From a virus: a DNA stretch of 30,591 nt. Of the stretch, positions 13,136 through 20,031 are shown piece after piece. A program made the position numbers and the translations under genes. Under the pieces are notes generated by a model. The model did not search any database. It was not told the DNA's origin and saw only the letters and a list, made by a program, of their open reading frames with translations. Numbering within the stretch: the first letter of the stretch is position 1; each line of letters begins with the position of its first letter. The stretch is from positions 1 to 30,591 of the IMG/VR virus record IMGVR_UViG_3300028608_000055; one strand, written 5' to 3'.

Positions 13136-13909
13136 TTAGAGGAGCACCGAGTACCAAAAAACCTTGCCCAGCACACTGATCCCGCTTTCGGCCAGCTGCT
13201 GCGCGGTGTACTCCTCGTCCGGGTGCTCGTCCTGGTTGAAGCTGCGGAAGCGCAGGCCGCCGCCTGGCATCCGGTAAAGCGTCTTCACGCGCAGCTCGCC
13301 GCCGTGGTCGACTGCGTACATCTTCCCGTCCTTCACCGACGTTGAGCCCTTGTCGACACCAACGGTGCTTCCATCTGGAAGAACAGGCTCCATGCTGTTT
13401 CCGCGCACAGTGACGCACACGGCCTGGTCGAACTGCACGCCTTGGTTGCGCAAGGTCAGCTTTCCGAAACGGAGCTTACGAGTGCCGGATTTCTCGATCA
13501 CCGTCCGGCCAGATCCGGCGGACAGCTCTACTTCCTTGAGGAACGGCACGTACACCTCATCGTCGTCCAGTGGGGTGTCGTCGTCCCATACGGAGATTGG
13601 GCCGAGCATGGTGGCGTTGCTGATTGGGGCTGAGGCCTGCTCTTGGCTGCCGACTCTATCCGGGCCGGTCATCTCACCCCTGCCGTACTCCAGCCACTCC
13701 ACGCGCACAGAGAGCGCGGACGCGAGCGCGAGCATTTTTGCGCCGCCAGGCATGGATTCGCCATTCAGCCATTTACTGACCGCTTTGGGGGTCACCCCAA
13801 CGAGATTGGCGAGACGAGCCCCCGCACCCCAGGCAGCGAACCCGTTGTGATCAAGGGCTTGTTTGAGGCGTGACGCAAAGGCCGCGCGGACTTCTTCGAT
13901 ATGAACCAT
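13136..13909 (-). CDS. CI-like repressor, HTH plus LexA/S24 self-cleavage domain (257 aa)
   Basis: The N-terminal domain is a helix-turn-helix (ARLANLVGVTPKAVSKWLNG, 31-50) like CI/Cro proteins. The C-terminal half is a LexA/S24 peptidase domain: Ser172 in RGNSMEP and Lys209 in GELRVKTLYR form the dyad, and Ala131-Gly132 in ELSAGSG is the likely cleavage site, at normal spacing. It should hold the prophage silent and be cleaved when RecA is activated. I choose ATG 13909 because a promoter lies at leaderless distance; an in-frame ATG at 13954 gives 272 aa but lacks a ribosome binding site and would start inside the operators. Confidence 0.9.
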   Translation of the reverse strand: MVHIEEVRAAFASRLKQALDHNGFAAWGAGARLANLVGVTPKAVSKWLNGESMPGGAKMLALASALSVRVEWLEYGRGEMTGPDRVGSQEQASAPISNATMLGPISVWDDDTPLDDDEVYVPFLKEVELSAGSGRTVIEKSGTRKLRFGKLTLRNQGVQFDQAVCVTVRGNSMEPVLPDGSTVGVDKGSTSVKDGKMYAVDHGGELRVKTLYRMPGGGLRFRSFNQDEHPDEEYTAQQLAESGISVLGKVFWYSVLL

Positions 13910-13920
13910 AGGTTCAATAT
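13898..13920. promoter_or_regulatory. Third operator, over the repressor start codon
   Basis: It contains ATATG and GTTCA at the same positions as the other two 23-bp sites, and a perfect TGAACC-ATA-GGTTCA dyad (13902-13916). It covers the repressor ATG (13909-13907), which suggests autoregulation as with lambda OR3. Confidence 0.65.
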
Positions 13921-13945
13921 CGCATGTACTTGCGTGTACTTTCAG
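13916..13945 (-). promoter_or_regulatory. Candidate PRM promoter giving a leaderless repressor mRNA
   Basis: Leftward: -35 CTGAAA (13945-13940), 18-bp spacer, -10 GATATT (13921-13916). The predicted start falls on or next to the A of ATG 13909. No Shine-Dalgarno precedes that ATG. Both boxes are only four of six matches, typical for a weak, regulated promoter. Confidence 0.5.
13926..13941 (+). promoter_or_regulatory. GTACTT direct repeat at the PR -35 box
   Basis: GTACTT-GCGT-GTACTT, repeats ten bases apart; the first overlaps the -35 TTGCGT in the same way as at PL (11243-11257). Possible binding site of a second regulator. Confidence 0.5.
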
Positions 13946-13957
13946 TTCCGACATAAT
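13930..13957 (+). promoter_or_regulatory. PR promoter
   Basis: -35 TTGCGT (13930-13935), 16-bp spacer, -10 CATAAT (13952-13957); predicted start near 13964, about 30 bases before the Cro-like ATG. It drives the rightward early operon. The alternative -10 CATATT at 13972 has no good -35. Confidence 0.6.
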
Positions 13958-13977
13958 ATGTACTGACAGTTCATATT
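13955..13977. promoter_or_regulatory. Operator OR (23 bp) at PR
   Basis: AATATG-T-ACTG-A-CAGT-T-CATATT, symmetric at 20 of 23 positions. It overlaps the -10 and start region of PR and matches the PL operator at 18 of 23 positions. Confidence 0.8.
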
Positions 13978-13992
13978 CCGTTTGGAGGCCCC

Positions 13993-14232
13993 ATGCAGGA
14001 GCTCAAGAAGGCAATCGATGACGCAGGCGGCGTGACTGCCGTTGCGCTCGCTTGCGGGAAAACGCCGCGCGCCGTCTACAAGTGGCTAACCGCTGGCTGC
14101 CTCCCGCGCACTGAATACACCGGCGAGACCAGCTACGCCGAGAAGATTGCAGCGCTGGCGAAGGCCAACGGAAAGCCATTCAAGCCGCAGCGACTGCTGG
14201 CCGAAACGGCTCCAGCCAAGTCTGCTGCGTAA
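13993..14232 (+). CDS. Cro-like (YdaS/DicC-type) regulator (79 aa)
   Basis: This is the first gene after PR and faces away from the repressor, the classic cro position. The protein contains a helix-turn-helix ([20 protein letters not shown], about 12-31) like YdaS/DicC/Cro family proteins and a short helical tail. It should bind the shared operators and shut off repressor synthesis during lytic growth. The start has GGAGG four bases upstream. Assignment to Cro is by position and HTH; the exact subfamily is uncertain. Confidence 0.8.
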   Translation: MQELKKAIDDAGGVTAVALACGKTPRAVYKWLTAGCLPRTEYTGETSYAEKIAALAKANGKPFKPQRLLAETAPAKSAA

Positions 14233-14261
14233 CCATTTTTCAATCACAAGGAAATCCCTGA

Positions 14262-14471
14262 ATGCACCTGGACCCCGCCAACAAACGCAGCGAAGTGATC
14301 AAGTCGCGCTGGAAGCCTGAAGAGGTTCGCAAGCTGCGCATGGAGGCCCGTATGGCCGGCATGCAGCTGGCTACCTACGTGCACGAACTGGCCAATCTCG
14401 GACGCCGACTGGGCGCCGCTGATCTGCTCCGTGAAATGAACGGTGCCGGTGAGCAGGATAAGACGGCCTGA
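14262..14471 (+). CDS. Small early protein, possible ribbon-helix-helix (69 aa)
   Basis: After a polar start (MHLDPANKRSEVIKSRW) it continues KPEEVRKLRMEARMAGMQLA, then TYVHELANLGRRLGAADLLR. A short strand followed by two helices is compatible with a mobilisation-type or Arc-like DNA-binding fold. In lambda this place would be cII, but no CII similarity is visible. The start is preceded by AAGGAAATCCCTGA. Function unknown. Confidence 0.65.
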   Translation: MHLDPANKRSEVIKSRWKPEEVRKLRMEARMAGMQLATYVHELANLGRRLGAADLLREMNGAGEQDKTA

Positions 14472-14489
14472 AGCCCCTATGGAGGGCCT

Positions 14490-14693
14490 ATGCCTGAAAC
14501 CACCTTCGAATTGCTGCCAATCGAGGTGAAGGCTGAGGTTCGACAGCTGGCTGCCGACCTCGGCTGGAGCCTGGAAAGATCGACCGACGAGTACCTGGAG
14601 ATGAGTCGATCACTAGCTATCCAGGAGCAATTGAGACAAATGCGACACAAGGCCCCTGTCTTGGGGCTGGTAGGACACAAAAAGGCCCTCTAG
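14490..14693 (+). CDS. Small hypothetical early protein (67 aa)
   Basis: GGAGGGCCT precedes the ATG. The product begins MPETTFELLPIEVKAEVRQL and has a second helix EYLEMSRSLAIQEQLRQMRH. The strand-helix-helix order is again compatible with RHH, but the signal is weak. A 70-base gap with no clear gene follows it. Function unknown. Confidence 0.6.
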   Translation: MPETTFELLPIEVKAEVRQLAADLGWSLERSTDEYLEMSRSLAIQEQLRQMRHKAPVLGLVGHKKAL

Positions 14694-14763
14694 GGGGCCT
14701 AAATGCGGGCAACCAAGTACCTCTTTCAATTGATCGACCAAGCACAGCGCAGGGGATCACCCG

Positions 14764-14970
14764 ATGGCCTACGACGACAAAGCCCACCGCCACGACCACC
14801 AGGCCAAGGTCCGCTTGGATGACGAGGACTTCAACGAGCTGAAGGGTTACGCCCTGGAGCTCAGGGCACAGCACAGCGTGTTGGCTCGGGAAATCATCCT
14901 GGCCGCGCTGGCGTTCAAGAAAGAGCACGACCATCTGCCGCTGATCACCGAAAAGAAGGCCAGGGCCTGA
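14764..14970 (+). CDS. Small putative RHH DNA-binding protein (68 aa)
   Basis: The core HQAKVRLDDEDFNELKGYAL, then SVLAREIILAALAFKKE, has the strand-helix-helix order and hydrophobic spacing of ribbon-helix-helix (CopG/Arc-like) proteins. The His-rich start (AHRHDHQ) is unusual. It is the clearest of the RHH-like small genes behind Cro. A transcriptional role is inferred. Confidence 0.65.
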   Translation: MAYDDKAHRHDHQAKVRLDDEDFNELKGYALELRAQHSVLAREIILAALAFKKEHDHLPLITEKKARA

Positions 14971-14989
14971 ATAGGTCATGGGAGGACGA

Positions 14990-15202
14990 ATGTCGCCTGC
15001 AAACGAAGCAGTACAGCAGCACGACGTGGAGATCGCCCGGTTCCGCCGGAATGACTTCGCGGACCTGGAGGCCTGGGCGGAGGAGGTTGGTGTCAGCACC
15101 GACGAGCTGGCCGCGCAGATCCTGAAAAAGGCCACGCACTTCCTCGGTCAGCGGGGAAAGCCCAAGAGCAGCAACGTGGTGCCGTTCGCGGTGCCGAGGT
15201 AA
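14990..15202 (+). CDS. Small putative RHH-type protein (70 aa)
   Basis: I start at ATG 14990 (MSPANEAVQQHD...) because GGGAGGACGA lies directly upstream. The segment VEIARFRRNDFADLEAWAEE, then VGVSTDELAAQILKKATHFL, is again strand-helix-helix like the neighbouring gene, so the two may be distant duplicates. The C-terminal tail is basic and ends NVVPFAVPR. Regulatory function inferred. Confidence 0.65.
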   Translation: MSPANEAVQQHDVEIARFRRNDFADLEAWAEEVGVSTDELAAQILKKATHFLGQRGKPKSSNVVPFAVPR

Positions 15203-15210
15203 CCGTCCGA

Positions 15211-15251
15211 TCCCTAATTAGGGACCCGAGCGCCAGTCTCTCATAAGGGAC
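15211..15251. promoter_or_regulatory. Palindrome and repeated half-site before the antirepressor gene
   Basis: TCCCTAATTAGGGA (15211-15224) is a perfect 14-bp dyad, and a third half-site ATAAGGGAC follows at 15243-15251. These lie 80-120 bases upstream of the Rha-type gene and look like an operator. Confidence 0.5.
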
Positions 15252-15267
15252 GCCAAATCGCAGAGAC

Positions 15268-15293
15268 AAAAAAGCCGGGATTGCGGCCCGGCT
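15268..15293 (-). terminator. Hairpin with leftward T6 tail
   Basis: AGCCGGG/CCCGGCT stem (7-base loop) is flanked on the left by AAAAAA, so leftward RNA would end in U6. Rightward there is no T-run. It would stop antisense transcription from entering the small early genes, while only pausing the main transcript. Confidence 0.55.
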
Positions 15294-15330
15294 CTCTGCA
15301 TAACAAAAACTCTGTTCAGGAATTTTACCT

Positions 15331-16146
15331 ATGCAGACCCAAAGTGTACAGGCCCTACAAAGGCTCGCGCCACAAAATGCGAACCACGATTTCGTGGCGC
15401 GCACGATGTCGTCGCGTGAAATCGCTGACCTGACCGGGAAGCAGCACTTCCACGTCAAGCGCGACATCGAAAAGCTGCTCGCCGACCTCGGTGAAGATGC
15501 ATCCACTTTTGGATGCACCTATCTGGACGGCCAGAACCGCGCCCAGACCGAGTACCGGCTGGATCGCGAGCATACAGACTGCCTGCTCACAGGCTACAGC
15601 GCTGCAATGCGCATGGCCGTAATCAAGCGCTGGCGCGAGCTGGAGGATCAGGTCGCTGTCGCGCTACCTGACTTCACCAATCCAGCGGCTGCTGCGCGCG
15701 CCTGGGCAGACCAGGTAGAGCAGAAGGAAGCCGCCGAAAAGGCTCGCGTTCTGCTGACCGTCGAAGTCCAGGCCCAGGCCAAGAAGATCGACCACCTGGA
15801 GAACCTGTTCAAGGAAGGAATGACCCCGACCCAGTTCTGCAAGGGCCTTAATGGGGTCAATGTCATGCAGGTCGGGCACTTTCTCGAGGGCCGCAGCTGG
15901 CTCTACAACGAGAGCAAGTCCGGTACCCGCTGGCGCGTGGGCGCCTACGCTCGCGACAAGTACATGACCGAGCATCAGCAGCAGGTCAGCCCGCACGGCA
16001 AAGACCCATTCATCGCCTTCACTCCTGCGCTGCTGCGCAAGGGCGCCGTGCGCCTGTACGAGCTGTACCTGTCCGGCGAGCTGCCCATGAAGAAGAACTG
16101 GGACGGCCTGCACACCCACGACAAGGCAGTGCGGGGTGCAGCATGA
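15331..16146 (+). CDS. Rha-type phage regulatory protein with KilAC-like C-terminus (271 aa)
   Basis: Residues 25-110 match the Rha family pattern: MSSREIADLTGKQHFHVKRD, then a YxLDREHTDCLLTGYS segment and a helix AVIKRWRELE. The C-terminal part (SGTRWRVGAYARDKYM; RLYELYLSGELPMKKN) resembles the KilAC/ANT domain of phage antirepressors. Such proteins interfere with repression or host growth. A long helical linker (about 118-155) joins the two parts. It overlaps the next gene by four bases. One copy of the dispersed inverted repeat lies in codons 13-24. Confidence 0.85.
   Translation: MQTQSVQALQRLAPQNANHDFVARTMSSREIADLTGKQHFHVKRDIEKLLADLGEDASTFGCTYLDGQNRAQTEYRLDREHTDCLLTGYSAAMRMAVIKRWRELEDQVAVALPDFTNPAAAARAWADQVEQKEAAEKARVLLTVEVQAQAKKIDHLENLFKEGMTPTQFCKGLNGVNVMQVGHFLEGRSWLYNESKSGTRWRVGAYARDKYMTEHQQQVSPHGKDPFIAFTPALLRKGAVRLYELYLSGELPMKKNWDGLHTHDKAVRGAA
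15367..15400. repeat. Dispersed inverted repeat, copy 3 of 4
   Basis: GCGCCACAAAA (15367-15377) and TTTCGTGGCGC (15390-15400), ten of eleven pairs, with a 12-base loop. It contains a nested CCACGA-TT-TCGTGG dyad (15384-15397). It lies in the first codons of the Rha-type gene. Confidence 0.7.
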
Positions 16147-16661
16147 CTGACATGGACGAGGTGAACATCGGTTTGCCGTATGAACTGGCAATGGCCGACG
16201 AAGATTCGCGTCGCGAGTTCTACGCATCCGCGCAGGCCATGCTGGCCGCGCACAACCAGGTGAGGGCCGATCACTCGGCTTTGTGGTTCCGATCCGCTGG
16301 CCTGGAGCGCGAGATCGAAGAGTTGCGCAAGGACAAGGACCGCATCGACGCACTTGAGGCCAATGGCTGGGACATCCGTAACTCCAGCAGCGCTCTCGCG
16401 GACACTGGTGATTACACCAGCGCCATTGAAATCGTTGGCCGCTGGATGGACAAGCCGCATGAGCGCGTGATCGGCGAGAACTACAGCGAGAACCTTCGCG
16501 CAGCTCTTGATCAGGCGATGTCGGCTGACGCCTATCCACCTGCACGCCCTGAGTACGACTTCTGCCAGGGCGCCCTGCGCAACGGAAACCGGGCGCGGCG
16601 CCGGGCTGAAGCCCTGGGTATCGACTATGAGGCTGCCATGGCTAAGGGGCGTGCCCAGTGA
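16143..16661 (+). CDS. Hypothetical phage protein with coiled coil (172 aa)
   Basis: The middle contains a helix LEREIEELRKDKDRIDALEA (about 54-73), then WDIRNSSSALADTGDY and VGRWMDKPHERVIGENYSEN, phrases I have seen in unannotated phage early proteins. The C-terminal segment is basic (NGNRARRRAEALGIDYEAAM). ATGA overlap with the upstream gene and GTGA overlap with the replication gene show it is part of the replication operon. Function unknown. Confidence 0.7.
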   Translation: MTDMDEVNIGLPYELAMADEDSRREFYASAQAMLAAHNQVRADHSALWFRSAGLEREIEELRKDKDRIDALEANGWDIRNSSSALADTGDYTSAIEIVGRWMDKPHERVIGENYSENLRAALDQAMSADAYPPARPEYDFCQGALRNGNRARRRAEALGIDYEAAMAKGRAQ

Positions 16662-17563
16662 GCATGGAATTGATGGTCAAGGCCATGAAGACCAAGGTCG
16701 GCAATCCGCTGCGCAAGCTGGTGCTCATCAAGCTGGCCGACAACGCCAACGACATGGGCGAATGCTGGCCCTCGTATCAGCACGTCGCTGACCAGTGCGA
16801 GATCAGCAAGCGCTCTGTCATGAACCACATCAACACCCTGTGCGGTGCTGGCCTGTTGCGCAAGGAGATCCGCAAGGGTGGACCAAAGGGCAACTCCTCG
16901 AACGTCTACTACCTCACCTTGAGTGGTGCAGCAGATTCACTAGGGGTAGTGCAGCAGATTCACCAGGGTAGTGCACCAGGTTCACCCCCTAGTGCAGCAG
17001 ATTCACTAGGGGGTAGTGCAGGAGCTGCACCCAGAACCAGTCACTCTTTTGAATCAGTAAAGGAACCAGTCACTGAACCTGTTGCGACCCAGGCTGAAGC
17101 CATGGTCGCGGAAGGTATCGTGGTTCCGTTCACGGCTCAGCAACCGCGCTGCGAGATCCCAGCTGATATGCCAGGACCGAAGGACCAGTCCTGCAAAACC
17201 TTCAAGGCTTGGGCGAACTATGCAATGGCCTATCGCAAGCGCTACCACGCTTGGCCGGTCTGGAATGCGAAGACCGCCGGGCAGGTTGGTCAGCTGATTG
17301 CCCGCCTCGGCATAGAGGTCGCCCACCATGTGGCCGCGTACTTCCTGGCGATCAACGACGCGCGCTTGATCAACGGCTGCCACAACCTGGGCGACCTACT
17401 GGCCAAGGCCGAGGCCTACCACACCCAGTGGGTCACCAACCGCCAGATGAACTCCACGACTGCCCGCCAGCAGGAGCAGACCCAAGCGAACATCAATGCG
17501 GCGCAGGAAGCGGCTGACTCAATCCTGAACGGCAAGGGAGGGCAGCGGAATGCTTTCCTCTGA
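16658..17563 (+). CDS. O-like replication initiation protein (301 aa)
   Basis: The N-terminal region has a winged-helix type domain (CWPSYQHVADQCEISKRSVM, about 36-55, then NHINTLCGAGLLRKEIRKGG) typical of phage O-like initiators that bind the origin. A low-complexity linker (about residues 90-130) is encoded by DNA iterons. The C-terminal half (ARLGIEVAHHVAAYFLAIND onward) is helical and would contact the helicase loader, as in lambda O. The start is taken as GTG 16658, overlapping the upstream stop, with AAGGGG eight bases away; ATG 16664 is the alternative. Confidence 0.8.
   Translation: MSMELMVKAMKTKVGNPLRKLVLIKLADNANDMGECWPSYQHVADQCEISKRSVMNHINTLCGAGLLRKEIRKGGPKGNSSNVYYLTLSGAADSLGVVQQIHQGSAPGSPPSAADSLGGSAGAAPRTSHSFESVKEPVTEPVATQAEAMVAEGIVVPFTAQQPRCEIPADMPGPKDQSCKTFKAWANYAMAYRKRYHAWPVWNAKTAGQVGQLIARLGIEVAHHVAAYFLAINDARLINGCHNLGDLLAKAEAYHTQWVTNRQMNSTTARQQEQTQANINAAQEAADSILNGKGGQRNAFL
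16926..17031 (+). repeat. Iterons inside the O-like gene, candidate replication origin
   Basis: Four direct repeats start at 16926, 16949, 16971 and 16992, each built on GTGCAGCAGATTCAC plus a G-rich end, with unit lengths 23, 22, 21 and 24. A partial fifth (17016) is the dyad GTGCAG-GAG-CTGCAC. Because unit length is not a multiple of three, the same DNA is read in different frames (AADSLG, QQIHQG, SAPGSPP). Selection therefore appears to act on the DNA, as in lambda ori within gene O. Confidence 0.75.
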
Positions 17564-18356
17564 ACAAACCGCCTCTTTGGCCGGTGCTATCTGCGCTACC
17601 GCTGAGGCAATGGGGCAGGTGATCAGCGCTGGAGGCGCGCAGCTCATCGCTGAGGACCTTTCGGCCTATAACCCTGACGTGATCAAGGGCGCGCTTCGTG
17701 CGTGCCGTAGAGAGCCTTCAGGGCGCCTTTCGCTTGGCATGGTCCTCAAGCACATCCACGCGGCTGATTCCCGTCCCGGTAAGGATGAGGCGTGGTCGAT
17801 TGCCTTGGCGGCCAGTGATGAGCACGAGACCGTGGTGCTCACCACAGAAATCCGCCAAGCAATGATCGCCTCCGAGCCGATTCTTGAAGCTGGCGACAAG
17901 GTCGGCGCCCGAATGGCTTTCATGAGCGCCTACGAGCGCCTGGTGAGCTTCGCCCGCGCCGAGGATCAGCCGGCCAAGTGGGAAGTGTCGCTGGGCTACG
18001 ACGCTGGGCGCCGCGTGGTGGCCATCGAATCCGCCGTCCGCGCCCAGCTCATCACCCACGAGACCGGGGCCAAGTACCTGGCCGACCTGCGTATCCCACC
18101 AATCACCCAGGATGGCCAGGCCATTGCCGGCCTGCTCACCGGCGAGGTGCGCCCGCAGGCCAGCGCCAAGACCCGGGAAAAGCTCGCCGAGGTGCGCTGC
18201 ATCCTCAAGGCGGCCAAGGCCAAGAAAGACCGTGAGCGCGCCAAGGAATCCCAGCGCCGCCGCGTCGACACGTACCTACGCAAGCGACAGACCCGCGTCG
18301 CCATTGCTCAGTTGAACATCAAGCGCGCCGGGGAGCCGGCCGGGAAGGGCGTATGA
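17550..18356 (+). CDS. Replication-associated protein, candidate helicase loader analogue (268 aa)
   Basis: It directly follows the O-like gene (14-base overlap), the position of lambda P or DnaC-type loaders. The N-terminal part has NPDVIKGALRACRREPSGRL and ADSRPGKDEAWSIALAASDE, a pattern found in unannotated phage proteins at this locus. The C-terminal third is very basic and helical (KAAKAKKDRERAKESQRRRV). No Walker motif is visible, so it is not a DnaC-like ATPase. A P-like partner role is inferred from position. Confidence 0.65.
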   Translation: MLSSEQTASLAGAICATAEAMGQVISAGGAQLIAEDLSAYNPDVIKGALRACRREPSGRLSLGMVLKHIHAADSRPGKDEAWSIALAASDEHETVVLTTEIRQAMIASEPILEAGDKVGARMAFMSAYERLVSFARAEDQPAKWEVSLGYDAGRRVVAIESAVRAQLITHETGAKYLADLRIPPITQDGQAIAGLLTGEVRPQASAKTREKLAEVRCILKAAKAKKDRERAKESQRRRVDTYLRKRQTRVAIAQLNIKRAGEPAGKGV

Positions 18357-18571
18357 CCATCGACAAGCAAACTCTCCAGCCCCTGCTGTGGTCCGTTGTT
18401 GCTGCTTGGCGGGCGGGGGACGCTGAGCTGCAGCGCCACACCGACGCCCTGGACGCATTCCTCGGCGAGATGACCGTGGAAGAGGTTGCGCTGGAGCTGC
18501 TGGCGGAGATCGACCAGCTGGCCGCTCATGTACGCGCCGCGGGCGCCCAGTTGCAGGAGGTGGCGGCATGA
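18353..18571 (+). CDS. Small acidic helical protein (72 aa)
   Basis: It overlaps both neighbours by four bases (ATGA). The product is helical, with TVEEVALELLAEIDQLAAHV forming a leucine-rich amphipathic segment near the C-terminus. No family recognised. It lies between the replication and nin-like genes. Confidence 0.65.
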   Translation: MTIDKQTLQPLLWSVVAAWRAGDAELQRHTDALDAFLGEMTVEEVALELLAEIDQLAAHVRAAGAQLQEVAA

Positions 18572-19038
18572 CCGAGAAAATCAGCGTCAACTGCCAGGCC
18601 AAGCTATCCGAGGCCATCACGAAGTTGACCAGGCTGTTCCGCGACAAGAAATTCGTCGTGGTCAGCATGCGCCCGGGTAAGGATCGCACCCTGGATCAAA
18701 ACGCATTGTGGTTCGCCATGTACGAGCGCATCGCCAAGAGCACCGAGATGGGTGACGTGGAAGAGGTCCGCCGCTACTGCAAGCTTCACCACGGCGTGCC
18801 GATCATGCGCGCCTCCTGCGAAGAGTTCCGGGACGGCTACAACATGGCGCTGCTCAACCTGCCGTACGAGATCAAGCTGCGTTGGATGGGGCCGTGCGCC
18901 ATGTTCGGGCCGGATGGCTTCCCGGTGACCCGCCTGTTTGATCGCGCGCAGGGCTGCCAGTACACGGACCGCATCGTCGAGGAGTTTGCCGCGCGCGGCG
19001 TGCACTTCGCTGACCTGCTTGGGGAGGAGGCCGCATGA
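18568..19038 (+). CDS. NinB-like recombination protein (156 aa)
   Basis: The pattern KFVVVSMRPGKDRTLDQNAL (about 28-47) followed by a helix, a central helical region and a C-terminal EEFAARGVHFADL matches the layout of NinB-family proteins, which have the RxLDQN signature. In lambda NinB (Orf) binds SSB and assists RecF-type recombination. It lies two genes upstream of ninG, as expected for a nin region. The similarity is recognised by motif only. Confidence 0.6.
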   Translation: MTEKISVNCQAKLSEAITKLTRLFRDKKFVVVSMRPGKDRTLDQNALWFAMYERIAKSTEMGDVEEVRRYCKLHHGVPIMRASCEEFRDGYNMALLNLPYEIKLRWMGPCAMFGPDGFPVTRLFDRAQGCQYTDRIVEEFAARGVHFADLLGEEAA

Positions 19039-19265
19039 GAAGGCGTGACTGGTACGACCGCCGAACGGACAAGCGCGTAGCTCTTCAGATCGCAGAGGAG
19101 CAGGGGATTGTTGCTGACAGCACTGAGGTGAGGCAGGCACTGGTCGCCAGGCTGGAATCGGGCGAAATGACCCTGGAGCAGGTGCAGGACGAGCTGCGCA
19201 AAGTGAAGCGCGACGCGAAGAAGAACGGCAAGAAGATTCGCTCGCAGATCTGGAGATCGGCATGA
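19035..19265 (+). CDS. Small basic hypothetical protein (76 aa)
   Basis: GGGGAGGAGG precedes the ATG. The protein starts MRRRDWYDRRTDKRVALQIA and ends with a Lys-rich helix (RKVKRDAKKNGKKIRSQIW). It is coupled to ninG by a four-base overlap. No family recognised; nin-region genes of this size are often dispensable accessory proteins. Confidence 0.65.
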   Translation: MRRRDWYDRRTDKRVALQIAEEQGIVADSTEVRQALVARLESGEMTLEQVQDELRKVKRDAKKNGKKIRSQIWRSA

Positions 19266-19888
19266 CACGGACAGCTCTCAAGGAGGTGAAGCAGAAGACC
19301 TGCAAGGCCTGCGGTAAGAAGTTCCGGCCATCGCTCTCTACGCAGAAGGCCTGCAGCGTGGCGTGTGCGCTGGACCTGGCTAAGAAGCCGGAGAACCAGG
19401 CGGTGGCGCGGAAGGCGATCGCCCAGCGTGAGCGCCGCGAGATCCAGGTGCGCAAGCAGAAGCTCAAGAGCCGAGCGGACTACATCCGGGAAGCCCAGAT
19501 CGAGTTCAACACCTTCATCCGGCTGCGCGACAAGGACGAGCCTTGCATCTGCTGCGGTAGTTACGGGCCCGGCGAGGACTGGCTGACCGGAGGTAAGTGG
19601 GACGCTGGCCATTTCCTCAGTCGAGGCGCTTACCCAGAGCTTCGCTTCGACGAAGACAACTGCCACAAACAGCTCAAGTCCTGCAATGGCGGCTCGGGCA
19701 AGTACGCCGCCAAAGGCCGGACCGTTGCTCAGGGCTACCGCGAACGGCTGATCCAGAAGATTGGCCAGGAGCGCGTCGACAGACTCGAAGGCCCTCATGA
19801 GGCCCAGCGGTACACCATCGAAGAACTCAAAGGCATCAAGGCCCTATATCGGGCAAAGGTCAAACAGCTCAAGGAGCAAGCAGCATGA
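19262..19888 (+). CDS. ninG: NinG/Rap recombination endonuclease (208 aa)
   Basis: NinG (lambda Rap) is a structure-specific endonuclease acting on D-loops and Holliday junctions. The N-terminal zinc site is visible: Cys14, Cys17, Cys31, Cys35. The central region has CICCG (95, 97, 98), the WDAGHFLSRGAYPELRFDED block with His117, and further Cys134/His135 and Cys141, the typical NinG core. Length is as expected (about 200 aa). It is tightly packed in the rightward early operon. Confidence 0.92.
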   Translation: MTRTALKEVKQKTCKACGKKFRPSLSTQKACSVACALDLAKKPENQAVARKAIAQRERREIQVRKQKLKSRADYIREAQIEFNTFIRLRDKDEPCICCGSYGPGEDWLTGGKWDAGHFLSRGAYPELRFDEDNCHKQLKSCNGGSGKYAAKGRTVAQGYRERLIQKIGQERVDRLEGPHEAQRYTIEELKGIKALYRAKVKQLKEQAA

Positions 19889-20031
19889 CCGTGGAATGGG
19901 CATTTTTCATCCTCGCCTCGATGCTTGTGGTGTCCGGCGCGGTCTTGGCTTGGGGCGCTGCATTGGCTCGAAAGCGCAGCTACGAAGAATTCATTTTGAG
20001 AAAGTCCAAGCGTGTAGGGGGTGGGGAATGA
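19885..20031 (+). CDS. Small membrane protein (48 aa)
   Basis: The frame starts at an ATGA overlap with ninG and ends in an ATGA overlap with the next gene. It encodes one hydrophobic helix (WAFFILASMLVVSGAVLAWG) followed by a basic tail (ARKRSYEEFILRKSKRV). The coupling on both sides argues that it is real. Function unknown. Confidence 0.6.
   Translation: MTVEWAFFILASMLVVSGAVLAWGAALARKRSYEEFILRKSKRVGGGE

Noticed and set aside
13909-13954. Repressor start at ATG 13954 (272 aa)
   Set aside because: No ribosome binding site, and the extra 15 residues would be encoded by the operator/promoter DNA; the leaderless ATG at 13909 fits better.
14703-14822. Plus-strand 39-codon frame beginning MRATKYLFQLIDQAQ
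   Set aside because: It runs into the start of the RHH-like gene at 14764, its second half is Pro/Arg shadow sequence, and there is no Shine-Dalgarno.
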